NCBI GenBank assembly: GCA_030278955.1
Contig: JAOANR010000005.1
Span: 6,980,874 to 7,044,873, forward strand
DNA: 64,000 nt
Reading direction: 5' to 3'
From: Hygrophila difformis
Taxonomy: Eukaryota > Streptophyta > Magnoliopsida > Lamiales > Acanthaceae
Position numbers and translations under genes: made by a program. Positions 35,092-46,732 of this stretch are shown here, in pieces. Position 1 is the stretch's first letter, and every line of letters begins with the position of its first letter. The notes beneath the pieces are model-generated. The model worked only from the letters and a program-made list of their open reading frames with translations, searched no databases and had not been told where the DNA came from.

Positions 35092-35623
35092 GGCGCCAAC
35101 CGCCTCTTGGCGCGGAACCACGTTTCGCGACAAAATGGTTGTTCCGCGACCAAGGTGTTTCAAGACACTTGTCTCCATAATTTAAAACCCTTTGTCGCGG
35201 AACACCTTGTCGCGGAGCCACGTTCCGCGACAAAACCTTCCATGCATAGCGACAAAGGAGCCAAACTCTCGCATTTTGTCTGCATGGCTTTTTGTCGCGG
35301 AACCACGTTCCGCGACAAAATCTCATTCTGAGACAGAAAAATTATGCCATGCTCCTTAATCTTTGAACACTTTGTCGCGGAACACCTTGTCGCGGAACCA
35401 CGTTCCGCGACAAAATTTCCATGCATAGCGACAAAGGTTCAAATGCCTTAGGAATTTTCTGAAAACACTTTGTCGCGAAACACTCTTGTCGCGGAGCCAC
35501 GTTCCGCGACAAAATCTTGCATAGCGACAAAGAGGCGTTATGCTGCCAAAAATTCTAAAAACTTGTCGGGATACCCATGTCGCGGACCTCGGACCGCGAC
35601 AAAATTTATGGTATCGCGACAAA
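35092..35623. repeat. GTCGCGG/CCGCGAC array II, 5' LTR
   Basis: At least five units. The best is a near-perfect hairpin with arms TTTGTCGCGGAAC and GTTCCGCGACAAA separated by CAC. Each is followed by ATGCATAGCGACAAAG. Units are spaced about 80-100 bp. It lies downstream of the TATA box, so it is probably transcribed. Confidence 0.85.
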
Positions 35624-38520
35624 GACTCACTTCTCTCTATTTTTAAACAATCCTCATTCTCTTTCTATATTATATTGCAACACCCACATCATAACCCCAC
35701 GGGTTAAGGTGTAAAACTCTGGAATTGCAATATAGGGTGTTATGCTGCCCAAATTTTGATTCTCCATTTGCATCACTTAATTAATTGAACCCTTGACTCA
35801 TTAATGATTAAAGATTGAGATTAGCAATAATCAAACTTCAATAATCATCATGATTAAAGGACCTTTGTTCAATTGCCATTAAAACACTCCTCTATAAACA
35901 AAATCTTGATGGCTTAAACAGATAATCTAGACTGTAATTAATTATGGTAGGAAGGATTATTTGAGACCATCAATTGTGGACCCAATCCACAACCGTGCAT
36001 GAGAAACCAATGTCTCTCATACACGGAATCTCCTTTTATTCCTTATTGGTTTTGTCTTTGCGTGTTGTGTGTAACAAATAGTAAAGAATACATCAGATTA
36101 ATGTTGGTGGGTATTCCCTCATGGATAACTAACTCGTAATCTGAGTATTAGTTACTAAGTGTTATTTTGCATGGTCCGGATAACTGTCAGTGGAAGCCTT
36201 GGCGGTTCGCCCATCCGGGGTTATAATAGCTGCTCGGCTGACTCCCATCCAGATACAGTTTATTTTTCTTATCTTAATTTCCAAACCCAAATTCCAATCT
36301 GTAATGGGAGCCAGTTGGCATCAGTCAATGCCAACTGACGATCGTTATAGAAGGGAAGCATGTAGGTTTTTATCCGAATTCACAGACAGTGGAGACCCAA
36401 CTGGTATTGACACTGCCATTACAGGGTCTAAGCTGTCTAAATTCGCTCCATCCGAGTAATCGGGAAATTGGACAGTAGATGTTTACAGTCTACCTGATTA
36501 TTCTGCCATTACTTTGGTCCCTTGACCACTTCATATCTTTGTTTCACCTTCTGTCTAGACCCGCATCTATATTTTGGGTCAATTAATTTTACACTTCCCT
36601 ATATCTTTATGCATGATAATATTATGTACTATTGTGGTCTGTAATTATTTTGGGATCCTTCCCTTGGACAATAGAAGTCTAGATCTTAAACAGATATTGT
36701 GTAATAAATTTCCAACAAAAATCTCTTTATAAAATCCGGATCAGAGTAAGGGATAAATTCCTCAGTTATGACTAATTCATATTCTGTCAAGGGTTGTACT
36801 TTGGGAAATTAGAAGCAGATTCAGCGATTAAGTCTCATCTAGACTGAAAGGGTCTGTGTTTTAACTGAGAGTCTAGTGCCTGATAGGGAATGATTTTCAA
36901 ATCCATTATTTTCCAAAATTGCTGGTTGTTGGAAATCTAAGATTGAGTGCTACACCGAGATGGGGTCCACTTGGACTCAAATACAGTGTAGTAAATAATC
37001 TTAGAGGAACATCATCCAGGCCTTGGTTACTTTCTAAGATAGGGTTGAGTTTTCTTTCAACTGATATCCTCTTCTGCCAAAGCCTACTTTTGAGTCCTGA
37101 GTGAGTGCATCCGGAACGAACTAAATCATCAGTTCGTTTCATTATTTTGTATCTCATAATCACCCGGAAGGAAGTGAACACTGCGAGCATTTCACCAAGA
37201 GCCGGGAATTCTTGATCCATACCCAGTCATCTTGACTGGGTGCTGTCTTTTACTACCAGGGTCAGATTTTCAAAACCTCCGAGTGATAGGTTTTAAATGC
37301 TTTCTTTACTGCTTTCTTTTAACCGCTTTCATTAGAGGTCACTCGGTTGTATTGAGAGTTGTGTAACTGCTACTAGGATTGACAGTTAAGGGATAGTTCA
37401 GGGCTTGATCAGAATCTTTGGGTGTGACATGGGAGAATGATAGTAGTACTTGGCATTTCAATAAATGATGTGTCGGGTGATGCTTTTCCACCACAGACGA
37501 AGTAACACACCCAGGCCAGGGTAGTTACAAACCTGTGGTATCTTAGAATTTGCGGTCTTAAGAACATGTAAACTCATATTGTAAGTACCTGTCAGTTAAA
37601 AGGGAAAGCATTGTTGAGAGCAAGAGAATTAGCTATCTGATAGAATTATCCCAAACAAAGATCTGTGTATAAAAATGGAAGTTTAGTATTGCTTTATCTC
37701 ACTCTTGTCCAATTTTCATTCTTTTCTTCCTGTCCCTTCTGTCTACATTGTGATCAGCTTCACGGTTGGCACAATGTAATTTTTCTGCTTTCATAGAAAA
37801 TGTTTACCGCATTCCTAGAATAATTTTTACCCGCTTTCTAGAATAGACTTACTCGCTTTGTAGAGTAATTTAACTGCTTCCATAATCTAGTTTAAATTCA
37901 TGTCAGTAGTTGTTAATCACTTTTCAAACCTATTGAGCAATACGAATGGAAAATCTAGTAAAACGACGTGGACCCTGCTTCTATCGCACATCCTCCAGTG
38001 AACGATCCGGTCTTACTATAAATTACTGCAATTTTTGACACCGTGCGCTTTCGGGCCACAGTTTCTTAAACACGAGCAATAAAAACATGACAACTTATAA
38101 ATATATCCCTAATCACAACCCCGCCATCATAAATTGGTTTCATTAAATAAGAACTAAACCAGGATCATGTTTTTTTCGGAAAATACTCATGTAGTGGGAA
38201 TCAGTCAAAAAGTTTCATGGCAGGAAATCTTATGGCAAGAATTGATGAGAAGTATCATGGCATATTTGCCGGGGATCCTCAGTGTGACAGGCTGAAGGTC
38301 AACCGATCCCGGCTGTGCCATGAGATTTGTCAACATTTCATGACAGAGAGGACCACAGCGCCATTTGAAACTAAAGCACCACACTTGAGTAATAAAAAGA
38401 CTAATAATCTTGATATATCCCTAAACCCTTTCCCGTGAATCATAACTCTTTTCATTTAATAAATCTAACCTGGTATACTTTATGAAACGCTCGTGTGGAC
38501 GGAAATTGTCAAAAGTTTCA

Positions 38521-38538
38521 TGGCGCCGTTGCCGGGGA
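38521..38538 (+). promoter_or_regulatory. tRNA-Asp primer-binding site of Athila-2
   Basis: TGGCGCCGTTGCCGGGGA immediately after the LTR end, identical to that of Athila-1. Confidence 0.92.
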
Positions 38539-38681
38539 GGATGCAGCGCCGTTTTGTTTAGAGAATTACATTCCTCATTGCTCCTAGATTAGCCTATACA
38601 TATAATTATAAATATTCACCTTCAGAACCACCTCTAACCTGGGGATTGTACAGGTACTGTCATTATTGAAGCCGTTGTTCT

Positions 38682-38951
38682 ATGCAAAGGAGGAAGCAGA
38701 CGCCAGCCGAGATCCCGTTTAATTCAGAGATAGAAAAGACAGCTCGACGTCTTAGGGCGGAGACTAAACGAAGAAGGGAACGGGAACGACAGGCACTACT
38801 TTCGCCAAGCACTAGCAGCGATATTTCCGAGATGGCAAACCCTGACATCCCACCAATCATTCAACCCAATCCCCCACTTCACAACATTGAGGAAGACCCC
38901 GAAGATGCTGATCACGATGAATTGGATGATCCCCCTCCCCAGATCATATAA
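38682..38951 (+). CDS. Athila-2 gag, N-terminal segment
   Basis: 89 codons starting MQRRKQTPAEIPFNSEIEKT, which aligns with the GTG-initiated start of Athila-1's gag ([17 protein letters not shown]). It ends at a TAA at 38949-38951 and is in the same frame as the long frame beginning at 38973. The stop therefore looks like an inactivating point change, or a site where translation must restart at the ATG at 38973. Confidence 0.75.
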   Translation: MQRRKQTPAEIPFNSEIEKTARRLRAETKRRRERERQALLSPSTSSDISEMANPDIPPIIQPNPPLHNIEEDPEDADHDELDDPPPQII

Positions 38952-38972
38952 GGAGGTGGGAACCCACAAAAC

Positions 38973-41900
38973 ATGGAACAGCAGCACTTCGAGGCACCCC
39001 CTCCCAATCCGAACCAAAACCCACCAAATAACCAGAACCAACCAAATCAGCAAAATTTCCAAAACCAGCAAAATCAGCAATATCATAACCCCCATCAGAA
39101 TCCCCCGAATCCGAATGATTTCAATGATCCGAGGAACTATTTCATGCCTCAAAACTACTACCCACAGCAGTACCAAGGCGGGCCTGAGAACAATCATCAA
39201 GCAGCTGCTGCTGCTAATTACATGCAGCCGATTTTAGAGCCATATCTGAATATTCCTGGACAAGCTCCATTCTTGGCTAGGAACTTTGAACTGAAACCGG
39301 CCCTAATCAATCTAGTCCAGAGCAACCAATTTGCCGGAGCAAGCCATGAAGACCCCCATGATCACCTGCAAACCTTCTTAGAATTGTGTGACACGGTCAA
39401 AAATCGTGATGTACCTTCAAACACTATTCGACTAAGGCTATTTCCCTTCTCTCTGACAAGCGGAGCACGAACATGGTACAAGTTACTGCCCGTAAATCAG
39501 AAGTCTACATGGGAAGATGTGATCAGAAACTTCCTAGCAAAATACTTCCCGGAGTCCAAGGTGGATGAATGCCGCTCCAAAATTGCGGAATTCAAAATGA
39601 AACCAGACGAGTCCCTGTATGATGCAAAGGAAAGATTCTTCAACCTACTCAGAAAGTGTCCTCAACATGGTTTCCATGACTGGGAGAGGCTAAGAAAGTT
39701 CTACAGTGGTCTGACCCCAGCATGGAAATCCATGCTCGATGCTGCTGGTGGTCAACATTTGCTCTACATACCGATGGACCAAGCCTGGGCAAAGATTGAA
39801 GCCATGAGTGTAAACCGTTCTGTTCTGACTGATGATGGTAATCTCACTCCCCCTCGTGGTTTATGTGCTGTGAGTACAGTAGAGAAGTCAGACATTGAAA
39901 AGCTTCAAGAGCAAGTGGCAGCGTTGTCTGTAAATCAAGGAGTTGGAAGCTCTGCGCAGGGACAGCAAACTGATGTGATCTGTGGACTGTGTCAGGGTGC
40001 TCATGCAACTGACACATGCGAGCAAATCACAGCTGAGAGCTGTAACTATGCAGGAGCTTTTCCAAATAGACACCCGAATTTGTCTTACTCAAACAACAAC
40101 GCCTTGAATTCACATCTCTTGAACAAGCCACAGCAACAGCAGTTCAACCCTCAGCAGAATCAGGGATTCAATCAGAACAGGGGCCAACATTTTCAGAATC
40201 CAGGTTTCCAACCTCAAATCCAGCAGAGGCCGCCTCAGAATTTCCAGAACTTTCAGCCCAATCAGAGTTTCCAGCCTCAGTTTGTCCCAAACCAAGGCCA
40301 GTGGAATCAGAATCAGAATCAAAATCAGAATCAGAATCAAAAGCCTCCTTCAAGGCTTGAGAATTTGATGACTGATTTCATCACTAGTCAGAAAGAGATC
40401 AACAATCAACTGCAAGCCTCCATCAGAAATGTGGAGACCCAAGTTACACAGATGGCTAATGAGATGCAGAAAAGGGACAAAGGAACATTGCCAAGCACTG
40501 CAGAAAAGAACCCGCAATGCAAGGCAATAACCTTGAAATCTGGAAGAGTACTAGCTGGACCAAAGGGAGCAGACACTGGAGCAGAATGTGAAGAGGATGA
40601 TATTGTTGACAATGCTGGTAAGGAAGCTGATAATGAGAATGGAGCGGAAAAAGAGACAGCCGAATTGCAGACTGAAGCTGCGCCTGAAATGGCTGAAGCA
40701 GATAAGGGTACAGGTGAAGGTACAACTTCCTTCCCTTCACCACCAAAAATTGCTAATAACAAGTACATGCCCAGGATTCCTTATCCTGCACGTCTTAAAA
40801 ATAAAGAACATGATCTTAAATTCAAGAAATTTCTGCAACGATTAAAGTCTGTAGAGATAACCATTCCTCTCACAGAAATGATTTCCGAAATGCCCATCTA
40901 TGCTAAGTTCTTGAAAAAATTGATTTCAGGAAAAAGGCAGGTTGAGCAGGAAGAGGTAATTATTCTCAACAGCACATGCAGTGCCATCGTTCAGAGGAGA
41001 ATGCCTGAAAAGAAGGAGGACCCCGGATGTTGCACGCTTCCAGTACAATTCGGAAAGGCCAAAGTGAGTATGGGGCTTTGTGATTTAGGATCAAGCATCA
41101 ATGTGATGCCACTAGCTATGGCTATTCGCCTTAAGCTTGGAGAAATTCAGCCGATCAAGATGAGACTGCAGCTTGCAGACAGATCGATTACTCAGCCCGT
41201 AGGAATCCTTAAGGATGTTGTGGTCAAAACCGGGCAGGTTCTTTTCCCGGTCGACTTCATCGTCCTCGATATTGAAGAGGATTCTGAAATGCCGCTTATC
41301 CTTGGACGCCCATTTCTAGCCACTGGTGGTGCACTGATTGACGCCAAATCCGGAAAGGTCACCTTAAGGGTCGATGGCGAGGAGATCATCTTTGATATGG
41401 AGAAATTGCAGAAATTTCCGAATGACAGTTCTTGTTTTTCATTTGAAAATGTAATAGTTAGGGAAGAGCTTGACTCTGAACTTGATTGTGAAATGATGCT
41501 GGATGAACCATCAAAGCAGGTACTGAAGCCTGCCGGCATAGAGCACAAAGGATGCAAAGCCGTTCACTTTGCCGATCCCGAAATAGGGGATCTGGAGGAG
41601 TTTGACGGCATCGAATTCCATGATGACGCCAACCAAGAGGAAGAAGAGGATCCTGTACTGATGCAGGATCCCGAAGGTAAATCTGTTCTCCCACTACCCA
41701 TTTCTCGCAAACTACTCCCTTCCGTTGAATGTCCACCAGAGCTTGAACTTAAAACATTACCCGATCATCTCAAGTATGCGTTTCTCGCAGAACATAAAAA
41801 GTTACCCGTGATTGTTTCGGCTAAGCTCTCCCAAGAGCAAGAAAATGCTCTGGTGGTCGTTCTTAAGAAACATGTACATGCAATAGGTTGGACCATTTCT

Positions 41901-42434
41901 GATATAAAAGGAATAAGCCCTTCTATTTGCATGCACAGGATTCTAATGGAAGAAGAGTTTAAACCCTCCCGTCAACCTCAGAGGCGATTGAATCCCCTTA
42001 TGCAAGAAGTGGTAAGGAAAGAAGTTATCAAGCTCTTAGATGCTGGTATAATCTATCCTATCTCTGATAGCAAATGGGTTAGCCCAGTGCAGGTCGTACC
42101 CAAACGAGGAGGGATGTGCATAACCAAGAATGAGCAAGGAGAGGAGGTTGCAACCAGGCCAGTAACCGGATGGAGAGTTTGTATCGACTACCGGAAGCTG
42201 AACGAGGCCACACGCAAGGACCATTTTCCATTGCCATTCATTGATCAGATGCTTGAGAGGTTGGCAGGGAGAGAGTTTTATTGCTTTTTGGATGGTTATT
42301 CTGGTTATAATCAGATTGTTATTTCTAGTGAAGACCATGATAAAACCACCTTTACTTGCCCGTACGGCACTTTTGCCTATCGACGGATGCCTTTTGGTTT
42401 GTGCAATGCACCTGCTACTTTTCAAGATGCATGA
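38973..42434 (+). CDS. Athila-2 gag-pol: gag, protease, N-terminal RT
   Basis: 1,153 codons. An Asn/Gln/Pro-rich start leads into the gag domain ([40 protein letters not shown]). The knuckle is [13 protein letters not shown] (about 336-348), followed by a second Asn/Gln-rich tract (about 370-460). The protease motif is [12 protein letters not shown] (about 703), and the RT runs to [18 protein letters not shown]. The frame breaks at about 42425, where Athila-1 has CAGAGATGC and this copy has CAAGATGC, a one-base loss. RT continues in the next frame. Confidence 0.94.
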   Translation: MEQQHFEAPPPNPNQNPPNNQNQPNQQNFQNQQNQQYHNPHQNPPNPNDFNDPRNYFMPQNYYPQQYQGGPENNHQAAAAANYMQPILEPYLNIPGQAPFLARNFELKPALINLVQSNQFAGASHEDPHDHLQTFLELCDTVKNRDVPSNTIRLRLFPFSLTSGARTWYKLLPVNQKSTWEDVIRNFLAKYFPESKVDECRSKIAEFKMKPDESLYDAKERFFNLLRKCPQHGFHDWERLRKFYSGLTPAWKSMLDAAGGQHLLYIPMDQAWAKIEAMSVNRSVLTDDGNLTPPRGLCAVSTVEKSDIEKLQEQVAALSVNQGVGSSAQGQQTDVICGLCQGAHATDTCEQITAESCNYAGAFPNRHPNLSYSNNNALNSHLLNKPQQQQFNPQQNQGFNQNRGQHFQNPGFQPQIQQRPPQNFQNFQPNQSFQPQFVPNQGQWNQNQNQNQNQNQKPPSRLENLMTDFITSQKEINNQLQASIRNVETQVTQMANEMQKRDKGTLPSTAEKNPQCKAITLKSGRVLAGPKGADTGAECEEDDIVDNAGKEADNENGAEKETAELQTEAAPEMAEADKGTGEGTTSFPSPPKIANNKYMPRIPYPARLKNKEHDLKFKKFLQRLKSVEITIPLTEMISEMPIYAKFLKKLISGKRQVEQEEVIILNSTCSAIVQRRMPEKKEDPGCCTLPVQFGKAKVSMGLCDLGSSINVMPLAMAIRLKLGEIQPIKMRLQLADRSITQPVGILKDVVVKTGQVLFPVDFIVLDIEEDSEMPLILGRPFLATGGALIDAKSGKVTLRVDGEEIIFDMEKLQKFPNDSSCFSFENVIVREELDSELDCEMMLDEPSKQVLKPAGIEHKGCKAVHFADPEIGDLEEFDGIEFHDDANQEEEEDPVLMQDPEGKSVLPLPISRKLLPSVECPPELELKTLPDHLKYAFLAEHKKLPVIVSAKLSQEQENALVVVLKKHVHAIGWTISDIKGISPSICMHRILMEEEFKPSRQPQRRLNPLMQEVVRKEVIKLLDAGIIYPISDSKWVSPVQVVPKRGGMCITKNEQGEEVATRPVTGWRVCIDYRKLNEATRKDHFPLPFIDQMLERLAGREFYCFLDGYSGYNQIVISSEDHDKTTFTCPYGTFAYRRMPFGLCNAPATFQDA

Positions 42435-44641
42435 TGTCTATTTTCTCTGAATTTATCGAAAAATGCATTGAGGTCTTCATGGATGACTTCTCTGTGTATG
42501 GAGATACGTTCGAAGATTGTTTGACCAATCTTGCTAAGATTTTAAAGAGGTGTGAGGACACTAACTTGGTTTTAAATTGGGAAAAGTGCCATTTTATGGT
42601 CACTGAGGGCATAGTGTTAGGTCATCGCATTTCTCGTGCAGGCATTGAAGTTGATCCAGCCAAAGTTTCCATCATTTCCAATCTCCCTCTTCCTAACTCG
42701 ATCAAATCAGTTAGGAGCTTCTTAGGGCATGCCGGTTTCTACCGGCGATTCATTAAGGATTTCTCTAAAATTGCCAAGCCGCTCACTAATCTGTTTTGTA
42801 AGGAAAATCCTTTCTTAATAAACAAAGCGTGTGTCCAAGCCTTTGACACGCTCAAGAAGATGTTGGTTTCTGCACCGATAGTGCAACCACCCGATTGGTC
42901 ACTGCCTTTCGAGGTAATGTGCGATGCTAGTGGTCTCGCCGTAGGCGCAGTTCTGGGACAGCATAAGGATGGGAGACATTGCGTAATTCATTACGCAAGT
43001 CCTGCCCTGAATGAAGCCCAAGTTAACTACACCACAACGGAGAAAGAGATGTATGCTGTAGTCTTCGCGTTTGACAAGTTCAGACAGTATCTAATAGGTA
43101 CGAAGACCATAGTATACACCGATCATACAGCATTGAGATACTTGTTTAGCAAACAAGATGCAAAACCTCGATTAATCAGGTGGGTACTTTTGTTGCAAGA
43201 ATTCGACATCATAATAAAAGATAGGCGAGGTCGAGATAATGGTGTTGCTGACCACTTATCTCGATTAGATAATGATAAAAAGGAAAAAGCCGTCAATGAA
43301 GAGTTTCCGGATGAACAGTTGTTCGCGTTGCATCTGCATAATCAAGCTTGTCCATGGTTTTCCGACATCGCTAACTTCTTGGCATGCGGAATAACCCCAC
43401 AGTTTTCGAACTATCATCAGAGGAATAAGTTCAAACGAGATGTATTAAGTTACTTCTGGGAAGAACCTTATCTCTTCAAACACTGCCCTGATTCAATAAT
43501 CAGGCGATGTGTGACCGAGCATGAAGCCTATCAAATTGTCAGAAAATGCCATGAATCAGAATATGGAGGTCACCACGGTCCCGCTCGAACGGCCCACAAG
43601 GTCCTCGAATGTGGATTTTATTGGCCTCACATCTATGAGGATTACAGGACATTTGTTAAGGGTTGTGACAGATGCCAAAGATTAGGAAGCATCTCCAAGA
43701 GGGATGAGATGCCTCAAAAGGGGATTCTCACACTTGAGATCTTTGATGTATGGGGCAATGACTTCATGGGACCGTTTCCACCATCTGGTGGAAACTACTA
43801 TATCTTGGTAGCTGTCGATTACGTATCCAAATGGGTCGAGACTGTCGCATTACCAACCAATGATGGTAGCCAAGTCATCAAGTTCCTCAAGAACAACATT
43901 TTCAGTCGATTTGGCGTACCTAGGGTGGTGATATCTGATGGAGGAACACACTTTATTAATAAAGGTTTTGAAACTTTAATGAGTAAAAATGGAATCCTCC
44001 ATAAGATAGGCACGCCTTACCATCCTCAGACTAGTGGTCAAGTCGAAGTATCCAATCGCGAAATCAAACATATACTCGAAGCCACTGTCGGGATAACCCG
44101 TAAGGATTGGGCACGTAAGCTCAATGATGCTCTATGGGCATACCGCACAGCATTTAAGACTCCCATCGGGATGTCTCCATACAGGCTGGTCTTCGGAAAA
44201 GCCTGTCATCTGCCTGTAGAGCTAGAGCATAAAGCTTACTGGGCCGTTAAAACGCTTAACTTCGATCCGAAAGTTGCTCAGAGCAAACGTAAGTTGGACC
44301 TCAATGAAATTGAGGAAATACGAGCGCAAGCTTATGAAAGCTCTCGAATTTACAAGGAGCGGACCCAGAAGTTACACGATCGCCGGATTAAACCTAAGTA
44401 TTTCTATGTTGGTCAACATGTGCTATTGTTCAATACTAGGTTGAAGCTGTTCCCCGGAAAGCTCAAGTCTAGATGGGAAGGACCACATGAAGTATTAGAG
44501 GTGTTCAAAAATGGAGCTGTCAGGATTCGAACTGGCAGGGGCGATATAGTGGTGAATGGACAACGATTAAAAGAGTACCTCGGACAGTTCGATCCGGAGA
44601 AAGAAAGCCAAGCAGTGGCAGACCCGGCTTACATTCAATAA
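42356..44641 (+). CDS. Athila-2 pol: C-terminal RT, RNase H, integrase
   Basis: The genuine part starts about 42425 ([21 protein letters not shown], catalytic FMDD). RNase H follows ([35 protein letters not shown]). The integrase has a zinc region ([22 protein letters not shown]) and a DDE core ([33 protein letters not shown]). The end [15 protein letters not shown] matches Athila-1. Residues before 42425 are out-of-frame translation. Reverse transcriptase is therefore split across two frames in this copy. Confidence 0.94.
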   Translation: MPVRHFCLSTDAFWFVQCTCYFSRCMMSIFSEFIEKCIEVFMDDFSVYGDTFEDCLTNLAKILKRCEDTNLVLNWEKCHFMVTEGIVLGHRISRAGIEVDPAKVSIISNLPLPNSIKSVRSFLGHAGFYRRFIKDFSKIAKPLTNLFCKENPFLINKACVQAFDTLKKMLVSAPIVQPPDWSLPFEVMCDASGLAVGAVLGQHKDGRHCVIHYASPALNEAQVNYTTTEKEMYAVVFAFDKFRQYLIGTKTIVYTDHTALRYLFSKQDAKPRLIRWVLLLQEFDIIIKDRRGRDNGVADHLSRLDNDKKEKAVNEEFPDEQLFALHLHNQACPWFSDIANFLACGITPQFSNYHQRNKFKRDVLSYFWEEPYLFKHCPDSIIRRCVTEHEAYQIVRKCHESEYGGHHGPARTAHKVLECGFYWPHIYEDYRTFVKGCDRCQRLGSISKRDEMPQKGILTLEIFDVWGNDFMGPFPPSGGNYYILVAVDYVSKWVETVALPTNDGSQVIKFLKNNIFSRFGVPRVVISDGGTHFINKGFETLMSKNGILHKIGTPYHPQTSGQVEVSNREIKHILEATVGITRKDWARKLNDALWAYRTAFKTPIGMSPYRLVFGKACHLPVELEHKAYWAVKTLNFDPKVAQSKRKLDLNEIEEIRAQAYESSRIYKERTQKLHDRRIKPKYFYVGQHVLLFNTRLKLFPGKLKSRWEGPHEVLEVFKNGAVRIRTGRGDIVVNGQRLKEYLGQFDPEKESQAVADPAYIQ

Positions 44642-44761
44642 GAAACAGCATTTAAAAACACAAAAATTTCAGTTTATATATAGATAGTATATATTTATAG
44701 TATTTATTTCACGACAAGAAAGTACCCAAAGATCAATTAAACATTTAGAGTACTAAGACTC

Positions 44762-44775
44762 TAAATGTGAGGATG
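44762..44775 (+). promoter_or_regulatory. Internal PPT-like motif before an LTR-like start
   Basis: TAAATGTGAGGATG followed by T and TGATACTTGG. This is the same arrangement as the true polypurine tract and LTR start at 49051-49066, but inside the element just after pol. Confidence 0.6.
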
Positions 44776-45605
44776 TTGATACTTGGAGAAAATCTAATGC
44801 GTCTTATTTGTCTGTCTTGCAGAAGTTCGGAACCACCAAAAAGAAGGGGCAGAAAAGAGTAACATGGAAAAACCAGGTTCTTGGTTGGATTAGTTCCATA
44901 AGTCTGAGAGAACGTTTTCGGAAATTGAAGAAATTCAATACCCGAAATAAAATTCACAGATAAATGGAACTGACCCAACCTAATTTTATGCAAGTGGATT
45001 GTTTAATTTTCAGCCCAGCATTTTGAATTTACTTGGACTGAATTTATTCAGCCCAAATCAAATAAAATGGATTCAGGCCCAACATCACACTTGGGCCCAG
45101 TCCAAGAAAAATTTGAAAATTCAAAACTCTTTTTCGCGGAAGGTCCTTTGTCGCGATGTCATGCATCGCGACCAGGCCCTCTTCCGCGACAACCTCCCTT
45201 TTCTTTCTTAACCCTTCTCTGCTGGTTGTCGCGATGCACCTTGTCGCGGAGCATGACTCCGCGACCAAGCCCTGCTCCGCGACACAACCTGCGTTGACTG
45301 TCTCCATACTGAACTTTGTCGCGATGACCTTGTCGCGGAGCATGACTCCGCGACCAACCCTCGAATCCGCGACCTCTCTGATGTCGCCATGCCTTGTCGG
45401 GAACCTGGTTCCGCGACAAAGTCTCGGATTTCGCGACAAGAGTTCAAGTATTTATACCCCCCCCACCCCCTCCAGTTTCTTTTCACTTTCTCCTGTCATA
45501 TCAACTTCCTCCAACTTCTTCATCTTCTTTCTCCCATTTTTCTCTCATCCGAACGAACACCACGTGTTCTTCGCAACCTTAGCACTCTATTTTCAAGGGG
45601 AAACT
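44776..45605 (+). promoter_or_regulatory. LTR-like promoter module of the F-box gene
   Basis: Begins TGATACTTGG after a PPT-like motif. It then has CTGTCTTGCAGAAGTTCGG and AAAAAGAAGG, parallel to TTTCAGGCATT and AAAAAGAAG near the start of Athila-1's LTR. A GTCGCGG array (45130-45440) follows, then the TATA-like TATTTATA at 45449 and a CT-rich leader up to the ATG at 45606. Layout equals an LTR upstream half. It is not a copy of Athila-2's own LTR, so it may come from a third family. Confidence 0.6.
45130..45440. repeat. GTCGCGG/CCGCGAC array upstream of the F-box gene
   Basis: Repeated TTGTCGCGATG, TTGTCGCGGAGCATG and ACTCCGCGACCAA motifs, pairing as hairpins (TCGCGGAGCATGACTCCGCGA). Core heptamers are shared with the LTR arrays; flanks differ. 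Confidence 0.83.
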
Positions 45606-45673
45606 ATGGACCGATTTCATGGACTCCTTCCCAATCTTGGACCCGTGCCTAGACCCGAGCCAAGGAGGGCAGG
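45606..45673 (+). CDS. F-box gene, exon 1 (predicted)
   Basis: ATG plus 22 codons (MDRFHGLLPNLGPVPRPEPR then RA) and two bases, ending AGGGCAGG/GTAAAC. The donor and its phase 2 fit the acceptor TTATCTTTTCAG at 46732 exactly. The joined reading gives a Pro-rich linker that leads straight into the F-box. It supplies the only ATG in frame upstream of the F-box. Intron length about 1.06 kb. Predicted from sequence, not from transcripts. Confidence 0.65.
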
Positions 45674-46732
45674 GTAAACCCTATTTTCGCCATGTTCATG
45701 GCACCCATTCGGACCCTTTTATTTTGTTTTCATTTTGTTGTATTCTTGGTGTGGTGTTGTTAGTGCGCACATTTAACTTTAGATTTTTTTAAGGTTTTTG
45801 AGTGCTCTCGGTTATGAGCACCATTTTGAAACATTTGAAACCCCATTTTGAAACTGGTAATGGTTTAAAGATTTTGAAGTTTTAAAACTGGAAAGAACAA
45901 ACTGATGAACATTTGGGTATTGTTTTGAATATCTTGATGTTGTTGGTTTGATCGATCTTGATGTGATGCGCACAGTGTTGAGTTGGTGTAATAAAAGAGG
46001 TAAGATCTCTTTGGGCACATTTGTCCCCATGTTAGAAATCTCATGGGAATAAATGTTTGTTTGTTTATGGAAACATAGTACAAACACCCAATGGGAAGCT
46101 TCCACTTTTAATAAAAGCAACCCTTTAGAAAAAGACAAAAAGAGTTATTTTTGTTTAATGTTTGACTTGAGCCTTCTGTTCCCAATGGAACACTAGTGTG
46201 AGTAAGATAGCAGTATTTTTGTCACCCAACTGCTATCCTTTTCAAAATCCAAAATGGGACCACTCACATCCCACTTTTATTAAATAAAACGAGTCAACCA
46301 TTTTTTAAAATTAAAAACAGTGTCTGCAAATTTTTGGATGCTTCGACCGTCCAAACAGTCCAAGCTATCCAGAAATAGCAGATCCGTTCCGCCACGTCTC
46401 CATTGCACATTCCAATATTCGAGCACTCCATTTTCATCTGTCCATCCCATTCCACTTCCAACAAGTGTCTCGGACTTGTTTAATAAAATTGAAAAATTTT
46501 TTGGGCCCAATGGCCCGTTAAAAAAAAATTTAGGCCCAATGGCCAATTTTATTTTATTTTGGGCTCCTTAGCCCAATTAAAACCAAATATTATTTACATG
46601 TGCTTTAAAATTAAAATTCAAGTCAGAAATTTAATAATCTCACATTCAGAGCAAAGCTCTAAATGTGAGGATGTTGGTTTCTGAACTTGAATAATTTATA
46701 AAAACTGGATTCATCACTTCTTATCTTTTCAG
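45674..46732 (+). other. Predicted intron of the F-box gene
   Basis: GT...AG boundaries, AT-rich, no coding frame. Contains another TAAATGTGAGGATG motif at 46660-46673, about 60 bp before the acceptor. Athila-1 has the equivalent motif (14563-14576) about 50 bp before the acceptor of ORF A. Confidence 0.55.

Larger units (their letters stand above)
33828..38520 (+). repeat. 5' LTR of Athila-2
   Basis: 4,693 bp, unusually long. Contains two GTCGCGG arrays (34130-34375 and 35092-35623) with a TATA box (34448-34456) between them. The other LTR (4,719 bp) differs by few substitutions plus small insertions, one within an array. Short frames inside it have no recognisable domain. Confidence 0.92.

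Noticed and set aside
36190..36459. 89-codon frame in the Athila-2 LTR, conserved in both LTRs
   Set aside because: The LTRs are almost identical overall, so conservation is uninformative; no recognisable domain and no promoter.
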